Both the position numbers and the translations under genes were made by a program. A DNA stretch of 64,000 nucleotides, taken from an uncultured Bacteroidota bacterium. Its GTDB lineage: Bacteria; Bacteroidota; Bacteroidia; Bacteroidales; UBA932. The first letter of the stretch is position 1. Each line of letters starts with the position of its first letter. Where the stretch lies: contig CALGSW010000002.1 in NCBI GenBank assembly GCA_937901965.1, positions 62,001 through 126,000 on the forward strand. The letters run 5' to 3'. Under the pieces are notes generated by a model that was not told the DNA's origin, searched no databases, and was given only the letters and a program-made list of their open reading frames with translations. Positions 49,796 to 59,194 of this stretch are shown piece after piece.

Positions 49796-51718
49796 ATGAA
49801 GCGAAGGATTTTATTCCTGCTCTGCACAATGTGGAGCAGTTATTTTATTTGTTATGCCCAGAGATTAGCAGATCCACTGCAACAAGTACAGAGTGCTGTC
49901 CGGTTTTTTGAAGAGGAGCTAAGTGAGGAGTTAATTGAGGATTTGGTTGAAAATCCCCTTAAGGTTAACCTCTCTAACCTTGACCGTCTTGAGTCTTTTC
50001 CATTCTTTACAAAATTCATGGCCGCATCACTCCATGATTACATAATCAAGAATGGGCCTGTACTTTCAATATATGAACTCTCTGCTGTTCCTGGTTTTAA
50101 TAAGGATGTGGCAGAGTCTCTTGCACCTTTTATTGACCTGACTATTCAAAAGAGTTTTACTTTAGGGACTATAAGCAGTTTGTTTCAAGAGGGCAGATCT
50201 CAGTTGCTTATCAGAGGATCTTTTTATACCAGACAGCAGGAGGGGTATATGCCGATATCAGAAGCTGAACTGAAGCTAAAACCGGACAGCAGATACTCAG
50301 GTTACCCCGGAAGAGTTTATGCACAATACAAATTTGATGTGCCGGGTAAATTTAAGTTTGCACTTACATCTGAGAAAGATCCGGGAGAAAAATATGGTGA
50401 CTACACAGGATTCTCATTACAGGCTGAAAACATTGGCAAAATATCAAAAATTGTAGCAGGGGATTTTTCTGCCAGATTTGGGCAGGGACTAGTGTTGTGG
50501 AATACTTCATCAATATTCTCATCGTCTGCTATGCTTGTAAAGCAGGAGTATGGTCTCTCTTCATACTCATCAACTGATGAAAACAGATCATTCAGAGGTG
50601 CCGGAATCTCCTGTTCAACAGACAAGATAAATATATCACTATTAGGATCATCGAAGTGGATTGACGCCAGAATAGCTGACGGGGGTTTTACATCACTTCT
50701 TACAACCGGACTGCATAATACCACTTCAACATTAAGCAGACGAAAAACTCTAAATTTGACCACAATAGGAGCAAACCTATCTTATTCGGCCAGCTGGTTA
50801 AAGACAGGAATAACAATATCAGGTTACAACTACTCTCTACCTTACACAGGAAGAGACTCTTCGCAAATTTCACGACAGAAAGCCTTTGGGAATTATGGCG
50901 GAAACGCTGGAGCAGACTTTTATGCCTTTTTCTCAAATTTTAGAATATTTGGAGAGTATGCTCTGGATTTATCAGTCAATCAAGCTGTAATTGCAGGATT
51001 TGCCTGGAGACCCTCTTATAATTTTGACCTCTCATTTGCAGCCAGATACTACTCAGATGAATATCTCTCTCCGTTTGGAGGTGCTCTCTCACGGAGCGGC
51101 AAGATGAGAGGAGAGAGAGCTGTTGATGTATATCTAACCAGGAGAGGAGTAAAAGGGACGCAATTTAAGGGATGGATGTCATACGGATCCGGGATGAAAC
51201 TTCCCAGAAGCGTTATTGAACTCATACTCCCTCTGAGTACGTGTTTAGATCTGCTCCTAAGGGCAGATTTCAGAGACCATAAAGGTTCTGTCAGAATACA
51301 GACTGAGTGGGAGAGTAGTAGAATTTTCACTATAACCGCCAGGGGAGAGGCAAATCGTGTAACATCCGGAGAAAATACTTCTTATGGGTGGATGGTGTTT
51401 TCCGAATTGATCGGCAGCCTACCCTCCGGTTTTGCCGATGCATCGTTCAGGATATCTGTATTCAATACACCCGAGTGGGATAACCGCATATACGCATATG
51501 AAAAAGATTTGCTTTACGGATTCTCTGTTCCGGCACTTTACGGAAAGGGTATAAGAGGTTATTTAAATCTTCATTTTGCCTTGTTCAAATGGATGGATTT
51601 TTGGTTAAAGGGCTCTTTGTGGCACTACACAAACAGAGAGTACACTGGAGATGGTCCCTCTCGCATGGAGGGCCCCTCATCCTTTGAAATAAAATGGGAA
51701 GTAAGATTCAAATTTTAA
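49796..51718 (+). CDS. Helix-hairpin-helix outer-membrane beta-barrel protein
   Basis: Secreted protein of 640 residues with signal peptide ending CYAQ. Residues ~25-120 hold an HhH-like segment (LVENPLKVNLSNLDRLESFP, LSIYELSAVPGFNKDVAESL). The remaining ~500 residues alternate strands and turns and end in Phe (EVRFKF), as in outer-membrane beta-barrels. Such HhH-barrel fusions are widespread in Bacteroidota and have no proven function; the HhH element suggests contact with DNA or protein at the barrel mouth. It begins 30 bases after purE. A G-rich segment, but no true SD, precedes the ATG. Confidence 0.75.
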   Translation: MKRRILFLLCTMWSSYFICYAQRLADPLQQVQSAVRFFEEELSEELIEDLVENPLKVNLSNLDRLESFPFFTKFMAASLHDYIIKNGPVLSIYELSAVPGFNKDVAESLAPFIDLTIQKSFTLGTISSLFQEGRSQLLIRGSFYTRQQEGYMPISEAELKLKPDSRYSGYPGRVYAQYKFDVPGKFKFALTSEKDPGEKYGDYTGFSLQAENIGKISKIVAGDFSARFGQGLVLWNTSSIFSSSAMLVKQEYGLSSYSSTDENRSFRGAGISCSTDKINISLLGSSKWIDARIADGGFTSLLTTGLHNTTSTLSRRKTLNLTTIGANLSYSASWLKTGITISGYNYSLPYTGRDSSQISRQKAFGNYGGNAGADFYAFFSNFRIFGEYALDLSVNQAVIAGFAWRPSYNFDLSFAARYYSDEYLSPFGGALSRSGKMRGERAVDVYLTRRGVKGTQFKGWMSYGSGMKLPRSVIELILPLSTCLDLLLRADFRDHKGSVRIQTEWESSRIFTITARGEANRVTSGENTSYGWMVFSELIGSLPSGFADASFRISVFNTPEWDNRIYAYEKDLLYGFSVPALYGKGIRGYLNLHFALFKWMDFWLKGSLWHYTNREYTGDGPSRMEGPSSFEIKWEVRFKF

Positions 51719-51731
51719 TTCAGCAAGTGCT

Positions 51732-51804
51732 TGATCCCCGGTCAACCGTAGCCACTCAGGAACTTTTCTTCCTCATTCGCTCCGCTACTTCCGGCGGAGG
51801 TTCC
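51732..51804 (+). repeat. Hairpin repeat copy D with partly conserved left flank
   Basis: Core 51759-51804 from GGAACTTTTCTTCCTCATTCG to GCGGAGGTTCC (stem ends GGAAC / GTTCC). The left flank CCCCGGTCAACCGTAGCC aligns with the arm of copy C read on the minus strand. A matching right outer arm is missing. Confidence 0.7.
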
Positions 51805-51837
51805 TTCGTTTTATCAGGTATGTATTACTCTATCCTT

Positions 51838-51934
51838 TCCACAAAGAATTCCGCAAAACTGAAGGAGTCTCCGCCACAGCGCACATAGTGTGCGAGGAGG
51901 AAAAACTCCTGAATTGAAGCGGATTCTTTGTGGA
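51838..51934 (-). repeat. Hairpin repeat copy E with outer arms
   Basis: Core 51864-51909 in reverse orientation (GGAGTCTCCGCC...GGAGGAAAAACTCC) with apical stem CGCAC/GTGCG. Outer arms 51838-51854 (TCCACAAAGAATTCCGC) and 51919-51934 (GCGGATTCTTTGTGGA) pair over 16 bases with one bulge. Confidence 0.8.
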
Positions 51935-51989
51935 TGGACTAATACTTAAATGCAAGGATTAAGCATGACCTAGGCTTGAAAAACTTTCG

Positions 51990-53651
51990 TTAAAGAAGTT
52001 TGATACGAATTTTTTTACCCGGAAGGATTTTGCTTTTCTTAGTAAAACCGTTTAATTTCATGATGTCGTTGAGACTCACCCCCTCAAATTTACGTGAGAT
52101 TTCCCAAAGAGTATCCCCTTTCTTAACTGTATACATAAGGTACTCCCCTGAACCGGACGAGGTTTGTTTAGATGTAGCTGAGGTTGATACAGTTTCAGAA
52201 GATGAAGCAGATGAAGTTCTTGCCGATGAAGCGGGCTCTCCATTCTTGTGAATAACGAGTCTCTGACCAATTCTTATGTTGCTCTTAACCTTATTCCATC
52301 TTTGAAGATCAGAGAGCCTTACTCCGTATCTCTGTGCTATTCTTCCCAGAGTTTCCCCACGTCTTACTGTATGGTATGTTGTGGTTTGATTGCTTGAACT
52401 TTTAGCCTCATTCAGAACAATTGGATTAAAATAGACAGAGTCTTTATATGTATATACCTGCTTCTCATTGTCAACAAAAAGAGTTGTATAATTATAAGGT
52501 AACCTCAGGAGGTAGGGTTTAATTTCACTTCCGGGAATTATCTCTTTAACATACTGAGGATTCAGATCAGATATCTCCTCCTTAGGAATACCTATCAGCT
52601 CTGAAATCTGTCCAAAGTGCAGAGGTTTCTTAATTTCAAAAGTATCCACATGGGCAGGCATAGCAATAGGCCTTGGGGTAATGTTGTGATCTTTGTAATA
52701 TGCCAGTGTATAAAGAGCTGCTACGAATGATGGTACATATCCTCGTGTCTCCCTTGGAAGATAAGGATATATGGTCCAGAAGTCTCTTGATCCGCCAGCT
52801 CTGCGAATAGCTTTATTTACGTTTCCTGCTCCGCAGTTGTAAGAGGCAATAGCGAGCGACCAGTCACCAAATATTGTATAAGCATCCTTCAGATATTTTG
52901 CAGCAGCATGAGAAGATGCTACAGGGTCCAGTCTCTCATCAACGTATGTAGTTATTTCAAGATTATACTGTCTTGCAGTTCTGAACATAAATTGCCATAT
53001 CCCCCTGGCATTGACCCTTGAAGTAGCAACCGGATTTAGTGCCGACTCTATAATTGCCATTGCTTTAAGCTCCTTTGGCATATCATACTGATCAAAAATC
53101 TCCTCAAAAATAGGCAGGTAATAGCTGGAAAGCCCTAAAATCAGGTCAATTTTGTTAGGTATCCTTTGGGTGTAATAGATAATGTGATTTTTGATTATAT
53201 TGTTGTATGGCAGCGGGATAAATGAGTTTATAGCCTTTAACCTCTTAATCAGTACAGAATCAGGAGTGTCAGAGGTGAGATTGTCTGTCTCAAGGTTAAC
53301 AGATATGCCTTCATCAAGTGTGAGGCTTCTCTGTACGTACCACAGGTTTAGCAAAGAGTCTGTATTTGCAGAAGGGTCAAGCAAATCCTCTGTTTCAAAA
53401 AAGCTTATGCTTCCGGGATTTATTGTGTCATTTGAACTTAGAGTATCTGCAAAGGGGATTGAATTCTGCTCTATCTCTCTTTTAAGTGAGTCAACTGTGT
53501 ATCGAAGTGACTCAATCTCCCTCTCCATATTAGCTCTGGTAGGACGCCTCTTTTTAATTATTTGGGCATCCGCAGATACCGCTGAAAACATTAGTGATAC
53601 CGATAAAATGGCCGATACGGCAAAAGAGTTAAATCTGTTGGTCATTTTCAT
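51990..53651 (-). CDS. mltD: Membrane-bound lytic transglycosylase MltD-like, two LysM
   Basis: Cleaves glycan strands between MurNAc and GlcNAc. The 553 residues include a signal peptide (VSADA), a Ser/Thr-rich spacer, an SLT domain with the catalytic Glu in AIIESALNPVATSRVNARG and WQFMFRTARQYNLEIT, and two C-terminal LysM domains (TVRRGETLGRIAQRYGV and TVKKGDTLWEISRKFEG). It closes the operon parA-parB-DUF5683-mltD, two bases after DUF5683. Confidence 0.93.
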   Translation of the reverse strand: MKMTNRFNSFAVSAILSVSLMFSAVSADAQIIKKRRPTRANMEREIESLRYTVDSLKREIEQNSIPFADTLSSNDTINPGSISFFETEDLLDPSANTDSLLNLWYVQRSLTLDEGISVNLETDNLTSDTPDSVLIKRLKAINSFIPLPYNNIIKNHIIYYTQRIPNKIDLILGLSSYYLPIFEEIFDQYDMPKELKAMAIIESALNPVATSRVNARGIWQFMFRTARQYNLEITTYVDERLDPVASSHAAAKYLKDAYTIFGDWSLAIASYNCGAGNVNKAIRRAGGSRDFWTIYPYLPRETRGYVPSFVAALYTLAYYKDHNITPRPIAMPAHVDTFEIKKPLHFGQISELIGIPKEEISDLNPQYVKEIIPGSEIKPYLLRLPYNYTTLFVDNEKQVYTYKDSVYFNPIVLNEAKSSSNQTTTYHTVRRGETLGRIAQRYGVRLSDLQRWNKVKSNIRIGQRLVIHKNGEPASSARTSSASSSETVSTSATSKQTSSGSGEYLMYTVKKGDTLWEISRKFEGVSLNDIMKLNGFTKKSKILPGKKIRIKLL

Positions 53652-53653
53652 TG

Positions 53654-54568
53654 TTAGAATCTGATGTTTAGTGCCAGACCCACTGAGGGTGCACTGTTTT
53701 TTATAAATCTGTAATCCAGAGGCTCAATCACAGCAGGATTGAGTGAAGCTGAGATGTCATCACTCATGTCAAAATCCTGAAGATGGGCAAATACGTTTGC
53801 ATCAATTACATTCAATGCATAAACTATAACCCCTGCAAGGATTGAATAATCCCTGTAACGTCTGTATGTGTCTCTGTAGTATTTTAGAGTTTCGGCACTT
53901 GCACTTCCGGTGTATCCAGAGTCTGGCGTGGTAGCGAGGTTGTGAAGATTTTTGTAGTATCTGTACTGATAATTATTGCTGGATACAAAATAACCTACAG
54001 TTATAAAGCCACCGTAAATTATGGGAACCTTCCAGTAGTCGCCGTTATAAGCCTGTCCAAGTCCGGGTAACATTGCTGAATAGATTGATGCTCTTGCTGG
54101 AAGCACTTTTTTATGATACTTAAATGACACAGCACCGTCCAGTATTCCACCCCAGTATGTTAGGGCTGCGGCAGCGTAAAATATTGACCTCTGGGTTTTG
54201 TACCTCCCTTCACCTGTTTGCTGAAACAGTTGATTACTGCGGATAGCACCATAGGTAAACCCTGCAACACCTCCGTATAAAACAGGTAATTTCCAGTAAT
54301 CCTTGTTGTAAATCTGGGCAGAGCCCGGAAGTATAAGTGAGCCGGTCCAGAGCCTTGACAAGTTAATTGTATCTTTTCCGGCGATACTTCTGAAGTATCT
54401 TTTAAGAGTGTACTCAGGTGGCCGGTATTTTCCCTCTTGTTCAGTCTCTGTTGTTTGTTGATTTTGTGTGCTGCCAGGAGGGCCTGTCCTTGACATATTA
54501 CCTACGAACTGTCCCTTTAGCTGAAGGGATAGTATCATAAGGAATATGATTATGACAATTTTTCGCAC
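53654..54568 (-). CDS. DUF5683 domain membrane protein
   Basis: Protein of 304 residues with an N-terminal signal, a Gln/Thr-rich spacer and the DUF5683 core, several hydrophobic segments with repeats of the pattern SAQIYNKDYWKLPVLYGG and GQAYNGDYWKVPIIYGGFI. It is found next to parB in many Bacteroidota but has no known function. Coupling to chromosome segregation or to the cell wall (mltD follows) is only a guess. Confidence 0.85.
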   Translation of the reverse strand: MRKIVIIIFLMILSLQLKGQFVGNMSRTGPPGSTQNQQTTETEQEGKYRPPEYTLKRYFRSIAGKDTINLSRLWTGSLILPGSAQIYNKDYWKLPVLYGGVAGFTYGAIRSNQLFQQTGEGRYKTQRSIFYAAAALTYWGGILDGAVSFKYHKKVLPARASIYSAMLPGLGQAYNGDYWKVPIIYGGFITVGYFVSSNNYQYRYYKNLHNLATTPDSGYTGSASAETLKYYRDTYRRYRDYSILAGVIVYALNVIDANVFAHLQDFDMSDDISASLNPAVIEPLDYRFIKNSAPSVGLALNIRF

Positions 54569-54582
54569 AGCATTTCTTTCTA

Positions 54583-55482
54583 TTAGTTAATTTTCTCAAG
54601 GGCATCACGGAATTCTTCTATCTCCTTTTCATTGCTGAACCGAATGGTAAGTGATCCACCACCGCTTTCACCCTTTTTAAGAGAGACATTATTGTTGAAA
54701 TATCTCCCAACAAGTTCAATTACGCGGAAACAAGGTTCGCTTAATTCATCATGCTGTTCAGAGTCTCTCTTCTCATCCTTTGAACTGCCCAACCTTTTTA
54801 CTCTCTCTTCAACCGCTCGTACAGACAGATCCTTTTCAATAATTGTATTACAGATTTTCAGCTGATTCGCAGTGTTCTCAAGCGATAGGATAGCCTTTGC
54901 ATGGCCCATGGTAATCCTGCCTGCCCTTATTGCAAGTTGAATCTCTGCCGGAAGTTTAAGTAATCTAAGATAGTTGGTTACAGTTGTCCTCTTTTTACCC
55001 ACCCTCTTTGCCATCTCCTCCTGAGTAAGGCTGCACTCTTCAATCAATCTCTGAAAACTAAGAGCTATCTCAATTGAATCAAGGTTTTCACGCTGGATGT
55101 TTTCTACGATTGCCATCTCCAGCATACCCTGATCATCGGCTTTTCTGATGTAGGCCGGAATTGTCTTTAACCCTGCAATCTGAGACGCTCTGAAGCGCCT
55201 CTCTCCGCTTATTATCTGATACTTCCCGCCTTCAGACATCCTTACTGTTATAGGCTGAATCAGTCCGAGAAGTTTGATTGAATCCGCTAGCTCCTCAAGT
55301 GCCTCTGCGTCAAAAGTACTCCTTGGCTGGTAAGGATTTGCAACAATATTATCTATTGAAATTTCTGAAATGGAGGCTGCACCGGGTTCTCCCTCACTAC
55401 TTGAAGGTCTGTTGAAGTTCATGCTGTCGGCATCAGATATCAGAGCACCAAGTCCCCTTCCCAAAGCAGATTTTTTCATCAT
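54583..55482 (-). CDS. parB: Chromosome partitioning protein ParB
   Basis: CTP-dependent DNA clamp that loads at parS. The 299 residues have the Arg-rich N-terminal KKSALGRGLGALISD, box I NPYQPRSTF, box II ISGERRFRASQIAGL, the helix-turn-helix MAKRVGKKRTTVTNYLRLLK and a C-terminal dimer domain. It follows parA by three bases. I did not see a parS sequence in the window. Confidence 0.95.
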   Translation of the reverse strand: MMKKSALGRGLGALISDADSMNFNRPSSSEGEPGAASISEISIDNIVANPYQPRSTFDAEALEELADSIKLLGLIQPITVRMSEGGKYQIISGERRFRASQIAGLKTIPAYIRKADDQGMLEMAIVENIQRENLDSIEIALSFQRLIEECSLTQEEMAKRVGKKRTTVTNYLRLLKLPAEIQLAIRAGRITMGHAKAILSLENTANQLKICNTIIEKDLSVRAVEERVKRLGSSKDEKRDSEQHDELSEPCFRVIELVGRYFNNNVSLKKGESGGGSLTIRFSNEKEIEEFRDALEKIN

Positions 55483-55485
55483 AAG

Positions 55486-56256
55486 TTACTTTGAATTCTT
55501 CTTAACAATCTCTTTGGCCAGATTCAGATAGTTGTTTGCACCGGCCGATATGGCGTCATGCAGGATAACCGGCTTTCCAAAGGAAGGGGCCTCCTGAAGT
55601 CTTACGTTTCTTTGAATTACTGTCGCAAATACCATTTCGCCAAAGTGGCTTCTGACTTCGTCTGCAACCTGGTTTGCATGCCTGAGTCTGCCGTCAAACA
55701 TAGTCAGAAGGAATCCCTCAATCTGTAGAGCTGTATTGAGCCTGTTCTGAACCAATTTTATTGTATTTAGCAGTTTCCCCAGCCCTTCAAGAGCAAAGTA
55801 CTCGCACTGAACAGGTATAAGTACTGTATCAGCAGCTGTGAGAGCATTAATAGTGATTACACCAAGTGAAGGAGAGCAATCAATAATCATAAAGTCATAA
55901 TCATCTTTAACAATATCAAGGGCCTTCCTTAGAACCAGCTCTCTGTCCGGTACGTTGAGAATCTCTATCTCCGCACCCACAAGATTGATGTGTGAAGGTA
56001 CAATTTTAAGACCCGGTATTGCTGTCTCCAGTGTAATTGAGGAGATCTCCTCCTTGCCTATCAGAACTTCGTAAAGAGTTTTCTTTGAACCCGAATCAGG
56101 ATCAAAATTTAACCCTGAAGTTGAATTCGCCTGAGGGTCTGCATCCACGAGCAACACCCTTTTCTCAAGCACTGCAAGTGATGCAGCAAGATTTATTGCT
56201 GTTGTGGTTTTGCCAACTCCCCCCTTCTGGTTTGCTATCGCTATTATCTTTCCCAT
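55486..56256 (-). CDS. parA: Chromosome partitioning ATPase ParA (Soj)
   Basis: Deviant Walker ATPase that moves ParB-parS complexes over the nucleoid. The 256 residues show IAIANQKGGVGKTTTAINLA (deviant P-loop with signature Lys), DYDFMIIDCSPSLGVIT and VLIPVQCEYFALEGL. Promoter TAGATTTG lies 34 bases upstream, in the 61-base gap after priA. Confidence 0.96.
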   Translation of the reverse strand: MGKIIAIANQKGGVGKTTTAINLAASLAVLEKRVLLVDADPQANSTSGLNFDPDSGSKKTLYEVLIGKEEISSITLETAIPGLKIVPSHINLVGAEIEILNVPDRELVLRKALDIVKDDYDFMIIDCSPSLGVITINALTAADTVLIPVQCEYFALEGLGKLLNTIKLVQNRLNTALQIEGFLLTMFDGRLRHANQVADEVRSHFGEMVFATVIQRNVRLQEAPSFGKPVILHDAISAGANNYLNLAKEIVKKNSK

Positions 56257-56290
56257 ATAAGTCTAATCAGAAATCCATTTCCTCAATCCG

Positions 56291-56298
56291 CAAATCTA
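56291..56298 (-). promoter_or_regulatory. -7 box TAGATTTG of parA
   Basis: Exact TAnnTTTG on the minus strand in the priA-parA gap. Confidence 0.5.
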
Positions 56299-56317
56299 CA
56301 AAATCTTTTTTATTTTT

Positions 56318-58312
56318 TTACTGAGGGTCTACATCAGGAACAATGGTTACTCCTGACTTTTTTTTCTCTATCTCATGAGCTATCGTTTCAATCCATCTCT
56401 TTGCCAAACTGTTGCCGGATCTGGCCAGTTTTATCCAGAAGTGTAATATAAACTCCCCCCTTATTTTGTCAATTACCGGGATGAACGGGCCTGTAGTTTC
56501 AGCCCCTTTAAGAATACCAAGCCTTTTGCTGAGGATTTCAGAGGCCTCGTTTAATTTATATTTATCCGGACTTTTTATTGTGAGTTTTATCATTCTAACG
56601 AACGGAGGGTACCCAAATTCCTGCCTCTCCCTGAGTTGCTCATAAAGTTTTTTATTCCCCTCAAGAAATGATTCATATACAGGATGGTTACCGAGTGATG
56701 TCTGTACAATTATTTTCCCTCTTTGACTGCCTCTTCCGGCCCTTCCTGAAAGTTGTTCCAAAAGCTGAAAAGCCCTTTCATTTGCTCTGAAGTCATCTAT
56801 TGCAAGCATAGAGTCTGCATTAATAATTACAACAAGAGACAGCCCCTTAAAATCAAATCCTTTACTTATCATTTGTGTCCCCACGAGTATGTCTGTTTTA
56901 CCGGCTGCAAAATCCTTAAGCATCCTCTTCTCCTCGCTTTTCTTACCAGTTGTTTCTGCATCAAACCGCTCAATTTTGGATTCAGGAAAGAGTTCAGCTA
57001 TTTTCTCCGCAATCATCTCTGTTCCCGATCCCCTCTCCACAAGTGTCCCATCTCCGCAGTGAGGACACCTGATGTCGTATGGTATATGAAAATCACAATA
57101 ATGACAGCACATCTCTCTCTTGTTTTTGTGATAGCTCAATGAGGTATTACAATGTTTACACAAAGGGATGTGTCCGCATTCATTGCACTGAACCATAGGG
57201 GAATACGATCTTCTGTTGCGGAATATAAGAATCTGCTCATTCCTCTCAAGTCTCTCTCTGATTTCATAAATCACTTTGAATGAAAAGAGACCACTCATTC
57301 TGCCGGCTCTTCTCTCTTTAATTATATCAATTATTTCAACATGGGGATGTTCAGCTCCGTGGTATCTTTCGTCCAGTTTCACTAATGTATATCTTCCGGA
57401 GTTAGTGTTATAGATTGATTCAAAAGATGGTGTAGCGCTACCCAGCAATACATTTGCCCTGTATATTCCTGCCAGTACAATCGCAGCATCTCTTCCGTTA
57501 TATCTGGGTGCGGGATCAGATTGCTTGTATGAAGAGTCGTGTTCCTCATCAATAATAATCAGATCAAGTCTGGAGTAAGGGAGAAAAACAGAAGATCGTA
57601 ATCCTAGTATAACAAGACCTTTTTCTGAATCCACATTTGTAACCTTTGTAACAGTCTCTCTTTTTGCCGCCGGAGTCATAGCTGAGTGAAAAGTTACAAG
57701 ACTCTCACCAAAGACACTGTAAAGCCTCTCCTCTAACTGTCTGCTTAGTGCAATCTCGGGTACCATATAAAGCACAACTCCGCCATTGCTTACAAACTCT
57801 TTTGCCAAACTCATGTATATCTCAGTTTTACCTGATCCGGTTACCCCTGCCAGCAGCGATGGTTTTGACCTTATAAAGCTTGAGAGAATCTCATCTTTTG
57901 CCCTCTTTTGTTCATGAGTCAATTCAAATTCTCCAGCCTTAAATGATGTCTGTTTCTTTAACCTTGAGACTCTCCCTCCCGTAACGGGGAAATTTCCGGA
58001 AGCAGCTCTGCAAACCTCACCCAAAGTACACATGTAGTAGTCTGCCATCCACTCCCAGAATCTTATCTGTTCATTACTTACCTCCAGCCCCGGTACTGTT
58101 TCAATAAGTTCATTCAACCTGCCTCTGTAATTGCCGCAATTATCATCAAGAGATTTAACAACTGCAATATACTCTCTGCCTGAGAAGTTAACCCTTACCC
58201 GGCTTCCCCTTTTTACTGAATTAATCAAATGTTCCGGGACAATATAAGTTACATCCATTCTGAGTTTGAGCGGAAGGATAACTCTGGCATATATGTTGTC
58301 AGACTCTGGCAT
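56318..58312 (-). CDS. priA: Primosomal protein N' (PriA helicase)
   Basis: Replication-restart helicase. The 664 residues include a 3'-DNA-binding domain (ARVILPLKLRMDVTYIVPEH), helicase motif I LAGVTGSGKTEIYM, DEEH box LIIIDEEHDSSYKQ, the zinc cluster with paired Cys (CNECGHIPLCKHC, CCHYC, CPHCG) and the C-terminal domain (FGYPPFVRMIKLTIK). It is shorter than Bacteroides PriA but all domains are present. The gene ends exactly where ispH begins to its left-to-right neighbour (adjacent by zero bases). Confidence 0.95.
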   Translation of the reverse strand: MPESDNIYARVILPLKLRMDVTYIVPEHLINSVKRGSRVRVNFSGREYIAVVKSLDDNCGNYRGRLNELIETVPGLEVSNEQIRFWEWMADYYMCTLGEVCRAASGNFPVTGGRVSRLKKQTSFKAGEFELTHEQKRAKDEILSSFIRSKPSLLAGVTGSGKTEIYMSLAKEFVSNGGVVLYMVPEIALSRQLEERLYSVFGESLVTFHSAMTPAAKRETVTKVTNVDSEKGLVILGLRSSVFLPYSRLDLIIIDEEHDSSYKQSDPAPRYNGRDAAIVLAGIYRANVLLGSATPSFESIYNTNSGRYTLVKLDERYHGAEHPHVEIIDIIKERRAGRMSGLFSFKVIYEIRERLERNEQILIFRNRRSYSPMVQCNECGHIPLCKHCNTSLSYHKNKREMCCHYCDFHIPYDIRCPHCGDGTLVERGSGTEMIAEKIAELFPESKIERFDAETTGKKSEEKRMLKDFAAGKTDILVGTQMISKGFDFKGLSLVVIINADSMLAIDDFRANERAFQLLEQLSGRAGRGSQRGKIIVQTSLGNHPVYESFLEGNKKLYEQLRERQEFGYPPFVRMIKLTIKSPDKYKLNEASEILSKRLGILKGAETTGPFIPVIDKIRGEFILHFWIKLARSGNSLAKRWIETIAHEIEKKKSGVTIVPDVDPQ

Positions 58313-59194
58313 CTAAAGCGAGAATTGTCTGAGATATCCGGCAACATCTTCAAGGAGCCATTTTGGAGTAGAGGTAGCACCGCAGATGCCCACGCTGTCA
58401 CCATCCCTGAACCAGGAGAGCTCTATCTCCTCCTTGGTCTCAATTTTATAACTACTTGGGTTCTCTTTAAGACAGACATCAAACAGGATTTTTCCGTTTG
58501 AACTCTCTTTCCCGCTCACGAAAATAATGACTGAATGATCTCTTGAAAACTCTTTGAGATGCGGGTGCCTTGATGACACCTGTCCGCATGTAGTATTGAA
58601 TACGCGAAACTTATCAGCCGGACCGCCAAGTGAGACAATTCTTGTTTTTATTGCATTGCAAACCTGTTTGTAAATCTCAGGGTCTTTTGTTGTCTGAGAG
58701 AATACGTATATTGGGCGTTTAAAGTCAAGTCTCTCAATATCATTTATGTTCTCAATGACTGTTGCATCTCCGTCAACCTGTCCTACTAGCCCATTTACCT
58801 CTGCATGTCCTATTTTGCCGAATATTACCAACTGTCCGTCTATTTTCTTGAGGTCCTGATAGTTTGCTTTTACCCTCTCCTGAAGTTTCAGTACAACCGG
58901 GCATGTACAGTCAATTATCGTGAGGTTATTCTCCTCCGCCGTTTTGTAGCTGGAGGGCGGTTCACCGTGCGCCCTGATAAAAACTACACGATCCTTCATT
59001 GAGGACAACTGTTCGTAGTTAATTGTTTTAAGCCCCTTCTCTCTTAGTCTTGATATCTCGGTGCTATTGTGTACAATAGACCCGAGTGAGTGAAGTTCAC
59101 TGTTTCTCTCCAGATATTTCTCAGCCTGTTCTATTGCCCTTACAACTCCATAGCAAAAACCGGAGTGAGTGTCTATGTCTATACTGATTTTCAT
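58313..59194 (-). CDS. ispH: 4-hydroxy-3-methylbut-2-enyl diphosphate reductase
   Basis: Last enzyme of the MEP isoprenoid pathway. The 293 residues hold the three cluster-binding Cys, in HSGFCYGVVRAIEQAEKYL, IDCTCPVVLKLQERV and NTTCGQVSSRHPHLKEF, and the catalytic IRAHGEPPSSY and GKIGHAEVNGLVGQ. ATG at 59194 overlaps the cmk stop (ATGA). Confidence 0.96.
   Translation of the reverse strand: MKISIDIDTHSGFCYGVVRAIEQAEKYLERNSELHSLGSIVHNSTEISRLREKGLKTINYEQLSSMKDRVVFIRAHGEPPSSYKTAEENNLTIIDCTCPVVLKLQERVKANYQDLKKIDGQLVIFGKIGHAEVNGLVGQVDGDATVIENINDIERLDFKRPIYVFSQTTKDPEIYKQVCNAIKTRIVSLGGPADKFRVFNTTCGQVSSRHPHLKEFSRDHSVIIFVSGKESSNGKILFDVCLKENPSSYKIETKEEIELSWFRDGDSVGICGATSTPKWLLEDVAGYLRQFSL

Larger units (their letters stand above)
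51719..51989. other. 271-base convergent intergenic region with hairpin repeats
   Basis: Between the barrel gene (plus) and the transglycosylase gene (minus). It carries hairpin repeat copies D and E and has no coding potential I can support. Confidence 0.85.

Noticed and set aside
55486..56256. Plasmid-type parAB or replication origin
   Set aside because: ParA and ParB are of the chromosomal Soj/Spo0J type in a housekeeping operon; no iterons, DnaA-box cluster or parS seen.
56318..58312. Truncated priA
   Set aside because: Shorter than some relatives, but helicase motifs, zinc cluster and C-terminal domain are all present.
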